Below, one piece after another: positions 32,693 through 35,460 of a DNA stretch of 35,460 nt. Each line of letters opens with the position of its first letter. The first letter of the stretch is position 1. The notes beneath the pieces were generated by a model. It had not been told where the DNA came from. It did not search any database and was given only the letters and a program-made list of their open reading frames with translations. The translations under genes and the position numbers were made by a program. The DNA is from Deltaproteobacteria bacterium (GTDB taxonomy: Bacteria; Desulfobacterota; JACPFL01): contig JACPFL010000276.1 of the NCBI GenBank assembly GCA_016183025.1, forward strand, positions 17,354 to 52,813, written 5' to 3'.

Positions 32693-33217
32693 TCAGCTCT
32701 CCGGGCGCCAGTCCGCCGGGCACTGGCGGCCGGACTGCAGCGCCTTGAGCACGCGCACGGTCTCCTCGATGCTCCGCCCCACGTCCACGTGACTCACCAC
32801 GCAGTACCGCACGACCCCCTCGGGATCCAGGATGAACGTGGCCCGTGCCGCCCGGCCGCTCGCCGGGTCGAGCACACCGTAGCCCCGGCAGACCTCCCGG
32901 CCCTCGTCGCTGAGCAGCGGGTAGTCGATCCCGCCCAGCTCCTTGGCCCAGGCCAGGTGGGAGTCCGGGCCATCCACGCTGATCCCCAGGACCTCGCACC
33001 CGAGCTGCTGGAGTGTCGCGTAGGCCCGCTGGAACCCCACGGCCTCGGTCGGGCAGATGAAGGAGAAGTCCGCCGGGTAGAAGAACAGGAGCACCCAGCG
33101 TCCCAGGGAATCCCGCAGGCGGAAGCGTCCGACCCTCCCCTGCTGGACCCCCTCCAGGGCGAACTCGGGTGCCCGGGCCCCCACGGGTGAAGCAGGCGGG
33201 AAGGTGCGATCAAGCAT
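32693..33217 (-). CDS. Peroxiredoxin (AhpC/TSA family, typical 2-Cys)
   Basis: The product is 174 residues. The peroxidatic Cys55 is in FSFICPTE and the resolving Cys166 in QCPADW, the pattern of typical 2-Cys AhpC/Prx1-type enzymes. It reduces hydrogen peroxide and alkyl hydroperoxides with thioredoxin or AhpF-type partners. ATG 33217 has only a weak ribosome-binding site (GGTGGGG). Unlike most operons here its promoter (33295-33323) is sigma-70-like, suggesting independent control. Confidence 0.94.
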   Translation of the reverse strand: MLDRTFPPASPVGARAPEFALEGVQQGRVGRFRLRDSLGRWVLLFFYPADFSFICPTEAVGFQRAYATLQQLGCEVLGISVDGPDSHLAWAKELGGIDYPLLSDEGREVCRGYGVLDPASGRAARATFILDPEGVVRYCVVSHVDVGRSIEETVRVLKALQSGRQCPADWRPES

Positions 33218-33294
33218 CGAGGGGCCCCACCGCCAGCCGTCCTCCGCCCACGCTGTGCAGGCTCGTCGCGCACAGACCTCACACGCGTACAGGT

Positions 33295-33323
33295 CTTATA
33301 GCCGCCTGCATCCCCCCAGTCAA
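33295..33323 (-). promoter_or_regulatory. sigma-70-type promoter of the peroxiredoxin-VIT operon
   Basis: On the minus strand the -35 element is TTGACT (33323-33318) and the -10 element TATAAG (33300-33295), separated by exactly 17 bp. This is near the housekeeping consensus and unusual for its strength in GC-rich DNA. It lies about 78 bp before the ATG. Confidence 0.75.
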
Positions 33324-33440
33324 CGCCGTCAGGTCCTCGGGGCCCCTCGCGCGCGCCGGGCATGGACGTCGTTCAGGTCGAGCCGCTGCGGGTAGGCATT
33401 GATTCCGGGGATCTCCCCGGATGGGCGTCGAGATCCTCCC

Positions 33441-33947
33441 TCAGGGGAGGCCGCGCACCAGCAGCATGCCCAACGCCACCAGGGCCAGCGCCAGGAGGAA
33501 GTTGAGCCGCCCGATCCACGAGGCCTGCTGCCGGAGCCTCCGGGCCTCGGGCGAGCCAGGGCTCGCCTGCCACAGGGCCGTGGCCCGGGGGCCGATGCGG
33601 AAGTCGTGCACGAGGCTGAGCCCCAGGACGATGACGACCAGGAGCAGCTTGATCGCCAGGACCCGGCCGATCGGGCCCTGCCAGAGGCGCCCGCTCCACA
33701 CGTCCGCCCACCCGACACCCCGGTAGACCAGATTGAAGGTGCCGCTGAGCAGAAGCAAACCCAGGCAGGCCCACCCCACCCAGCGGAAACGCACCCCGGT
33801 CCAGTGGATGAGCCCGGGCGCGGATGCCCGGTACTCCGGCCGTCGGGTCACCGGAAGCAGGATCAGGGCGAGGAAGGCCATGCCGCCGATCCATACCGCG
33901 GCGGCCAGGATATGCAGCCAGACCGAGACCAGGTAGAGCGCGCGCAT
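33441..33947 (-). CDS. CopD-like four-helix membrane protein
   Basis: The product is 168 residues with four membrane helices. It begins with LHILAAAVWIGGMAFLALI, the usual start of CopD/DUF-type copper-resistance and related heme- or copper-binding membrane domains, and has His residues at the membrane faces (LH near residue 11, IHWTG near 47, LVHDF near 113). A copper-export or cytochrome-b-like role is possible; family assignment is loose. ATG 33947 opens the conserved domain. The frame is open further upstream but that part overlaps the divergent promoters. Confidence 0.72.
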   Translation of the reverse strand: MRALYLVSVWLHILAAAVWIGGMAFLALILLPVTRRPEYRASAPGLIHWTGVRFRWVGWACLGLLLLSGTFNLVYRGVGWADVWSGRLWQGPIGRVLAIKLLLVVIVLGLSLVHDFRIGPRATALWQASPGSPEARRLRQQASWIGRLNFLLALALVALGMLLVRGLP

Positions 33948-33976
33948 GTTCAGCAGCCTCGTCGTTGCGCCCAACG

Positions 33977-34000
33977 CGCCATCCAGGTACCAATATTGCA
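33977..34000. promoter_or_regulatory. Overlapping sigma-54-like sites between CopD-like and GNAT genes
   Basis: Two weak candidates overlap in opposite directions: TGGTACCTGGATGGCG on the minus strand (33992-33977) pointing to the CopD-like gene, and AGGTACCAATATTGCA on the plus strand (33985-34000) pointing to the acetyltransferase. Both have GG-N10-GC, but each matches only one half well. Confidence 0.35.
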
Positions 34001-34077
34001 CCGTGATACCAGGGGGAGCAATGCTCCTGCAGCCTGCGGAGGAATTTCCCGGCAACGGAGGGCACAGTGCCCCATCC

Positions 34078-34092
34078 GGGACAACTTGTCCC
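34078..34092. promoter_or_regulatory. Perfect 15-bp palindrome ending at the GNAT start codon
   Basis: GGGACAACTTGTCCC is a perfect 7-1-7 palindrome that abuts ATG 34093. Its core, GACA-N3-TGTC, matches the dyads upstream of the sigma-54 promoters. It could be an operator for the same or a related regulator, or the loop of an RNA hairpin at the ribosome-binding site. Confidence 0.55.
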
Positions 34093-34611
34093 ATGAAGGC
34101 CGTCACGCTCCAGGACGGGAGCGTGGTCCGGCTGCGGCCGATCCGCCCGGAGGACGAACCGGAGCTGATCGCCTTCCACGGGCGGCTCAGCCGCGAGACG
34201 GCCTACCGGCGCTTCCTGTCGGTGATGCCCCGGCTCCCCTCCGACCTGGCGCACCTCCTGGCCAACGTGGACTACGACCGGCGGATGGCGATCGTCGCGA
34301 TCGGCCCCGAGGAGCAGATCATCGCGGTCGCCCGCTACAAATACGATGAAGCCGCGGGGGAGGCCGAGATCGCCCTGGTCGTGCAGGACCAGTGGCAGGG
34401 GAAAGGGCTCGGGACGCTGCTGTTCGGGGAGCTGCTCGCCTACGCGGAGACCAGGGGGATCCCCCGGTTCCGGGCCTACGTCCTCTGGGACAACCAGCGC
34501 ATGCTCGACATGCTCACCCGGTTCACCGAGATCCTGGAGCGGCGCACCGAGTTCGGGGTCGTCTCGCTCCTGTTCGCGCCCCGTCCCCGGACCGAGCCCG
34601 CCGCGGCCTGA
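34093..34611 (+). CDS. GNAT family N-acetyltransferase
   Basis: The product is 172 residues. Family motifs are the start VRLRPIRPEDEPEL, the central strand EIALVVQDQWQGKGLGTLLF with the acetyl-CoA pyrophosphate loop QGKGLG, and a C-terminal AYVLWDNQRMLDMLTRF. It resembles the acetyltransferase domain found in protein-lysine acetyltransferases of the Pat type, so regulation of metabolic enzymes such as acetyl-CoA synthetase is conceivable but not shown. ATG 34093 opens the domain; ATG 34021, 24 codons upstream, has a G-rich Shine-Dalgarno and may be the true start. Confidence 0.82.
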   Translation: MKAVTLQDGSVVRLRPIRPEDEPELIAFHGRLSRETAYRRFLSVMPRLPSDLAHLLANVDYDRRMAIVAIGPEEQIIAVARYKYDEAAGEAEIALVVQDQWQGKGLGTLLFGELLAYAETRGIPRFRAYVLWDNQRMLDMLTRFTEILERRTEFGVVSLLFAPRPRTEPAAA

Positions 34612-34626
34612 GCTGTCCTCCAGCCG

Positions 34627-35460
34627 TCATCCTCTCCTGCCCCGTCTCGTGGAGGGTGTCCTCCGGAGCACCCACTTGCGCGCCTCCTCGAGCAGGAGCA
34701 GCGCTGGCGGGAAGAGGAGCAGGAGCCTCCACTCCGCGAACCCGAGCGGCGCCAGGCCAAAGAGCGATGGGAACGGCGGGACCAGGATCAGGACCAGGAG
34801 GATCCCGATCTCGGCAGCGATCCCGAGGAGCACGAGCCGGTTGCTGAAGAGCCCAACCCGGAAGACGGAGTCCCGGTCGGTTCGGCACGCGAAGACGTTG
34901 CCGACCTGCACCGCCACGATCCCCGCCAGCGTCATGGTCGTGGCGCGCCGGTAGAGGTCCCCGGCGGCCGCCATCGGCAGCCCCGGCCGCCACCCCGCCA
35001 CCCAGTACGCCCAGAAGAAGGCCAGGAGCGAAAGGGCCGCCTCCGCCACCCCCAGGAACCCGTAGGCGTGCACAAGGCGCCCCGCCCCCAGGAGGCGTTG
35101 GGCGCGCGGCCGCGGCGGCCGGTCCATCACCCCGGGCTCGGGCGGCTCGGCACCCAGGGCCAGGGCCGGGAGCAGGTCGGTGCCCAGGTCCACCGCGAGG
35201 ATCTGCATCACGGTCAGCGGCAGGGGGATTTCCAGGAAGACGAAGGCCAGGAACGGCACCAGCTCGGGGACATTGGAGGCGAAGATGTAGGTGACGAACT
35301 TCCCTATGTTCGCGTAGATCGCGCGCCCCTGGCGGACCGCCGCCACGATCGAGGCGAAGTTGTCGTCGGTGATCACCATCACCGCGGCCTCTTTGGCCAC
35401 CTCGCTTCCCCGCTTGCCCATCGCCACGCCGATGTCGGCGGCCTTGAGCGCCGGCGCGTC
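34627..35460 (-). CDS. P-type cation-transporting ATPase, C-terminal part (partial)
   Basis: Only the last 277 residues are present; the gene runs off the right edge. The piece starts at the end of the P-domain (DAPALKAADIGVAMGKRGSE and AAVMVITDDNFASIV), the part after TGDGVND that binds Mg2+, and continues through the last six membrane helices. The motif ILAVDLGTDLLPALALGAE followed by PGVMDRPPRPR is like that of type II P-ATPases, notably the DLGTD of the Na/K-ATPase class, so a monovalent or Ca2+ cation is likelier than a soft metal. The cytoplasmic ATP-binding domain is outside the window. It converges with the GNAT gene, 15 bp apart. Confidence 0.88.
   Translation of the reverse strand, partial: DAPALKAADIGVAMGKRGSEVAKEAAVMVITDDNFASIVAAVRQGRAIYANIGKFVTYIFASNVPELVPFLAFVFLEIPLPLTVMQILAVDLGTDLLPALALGAEPPEPGVMDRPPRPRAQRLLGAGRLVHAYGFLGVAEAALSLLAFFWAYWVAGWRPGLPMAAAGDLYRRATTMTLAGIVAVQVGNVFACRTDRDSVFRVGLFSNRLVLLGIAAEIGILLVLILVPPFPSLFGLAPLGFAEWRLLLLFPPALLLLEEARKWVLRRTPSTRRGRRG

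Noticed and set aside
1-35460. CRISPR arrays, tRNA or rRNA genes, insertion sequences, prophage genes
   Set aside because: No repeat-spacer pattern, RNA-gene signature, transposase or integrase sequence was seen on either strand.

Overview
The window is GC-rich bacterial DNA from a Gram-negative-type anaerobe or facultative anaerobe. The evidence for this is a Tat-exported selenocysteine formate dehydrogenase with a membrane cytochrome b, two pyruvate-type 2-oxoacid:ferredoxin oxidoreductases, a rotary V/A-type ATPase in place of an F-type enzyme, a periplasmic Spy-like protein, and sigma-54 regulation. Content and composition would fit a Methylomirabilota/Rokubacteria-like or deltaproteobacterial lineage. 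That placement is inference; there is no rRNA or tRNA gene in the window to test it.

Layout. 1-2489 (-): first 2-oxoacid:ferredoxin oxidoreductase (fused gamma-delta, alpha, beta running off the left edge). 2762-3853 (+): RNA 3'-phosphate cyclase. 3928-5137 (-): Spy-like periplasmic protein and a small exported protein. 5373-9668 (-): class II fumarase/aspartase, membrane histidine kinase and NtrC-type sigma-54 activator, apparently one operon. 10195-16016 (+): small Cys-containing membrane protein, formate dehydrogenase alpha (in-frame UGA = Sec187 with a bacterial SECIS), beta, gamma and FdhE. 16066-17999: site-2 protease with CBS domains, divergent from a DUF72 protein. 17974-26165 (-): complete nine-gene V/A-ATPase operon (G/H-I-K-E-C-F-A-B-D), the gene order known from Thermus. 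26516-31139 (-): UspA, second oxidoreductase (gamma, delta, alpha, beta), a ribosome-hibernation/cold-shock fusion protein and a zinc ribbon. 31428-33217 (-): a zinc ribbon, a VIT1/CCC1 transporter and a peroxiredoxin. 33441-35460: CopD-like membrane protein, GNAT acetyltransferase, and the C-terminal part of a P-type ATPase running off the right edge.

Main discovery. Reading the gaps between operons by eye gives a coherent set of sigma-54 (-24/-12) promoters. Each has GG-N10-GC with good flanks and points at a gene start: por1, fumC-kinase-activator, formate dehydrogenase, V/A-ATPase, uspA-por2 and a zinc-ribbon gene. A seventh stands before the Spy-like gene. Upstream of the first six lies a short dyad, GACA-N3-TG[T/C]C, once or twice per region and about 65-230 bp from the promoter, as expected of enhancer sites for an NtrC-family activator. 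The only such activator in the window (5373-6896) is itself in one of these operons. I infer a sigma-54 regulon tying pyruvate oxidation, formate respiration, fumarate/aspartate metabolism, the rotary ATPase and ribosome hibernation into one anaerobic or energy-stress response. Peroxiredoxin-VIT instead has a near-consensus sigma-70 promoter.
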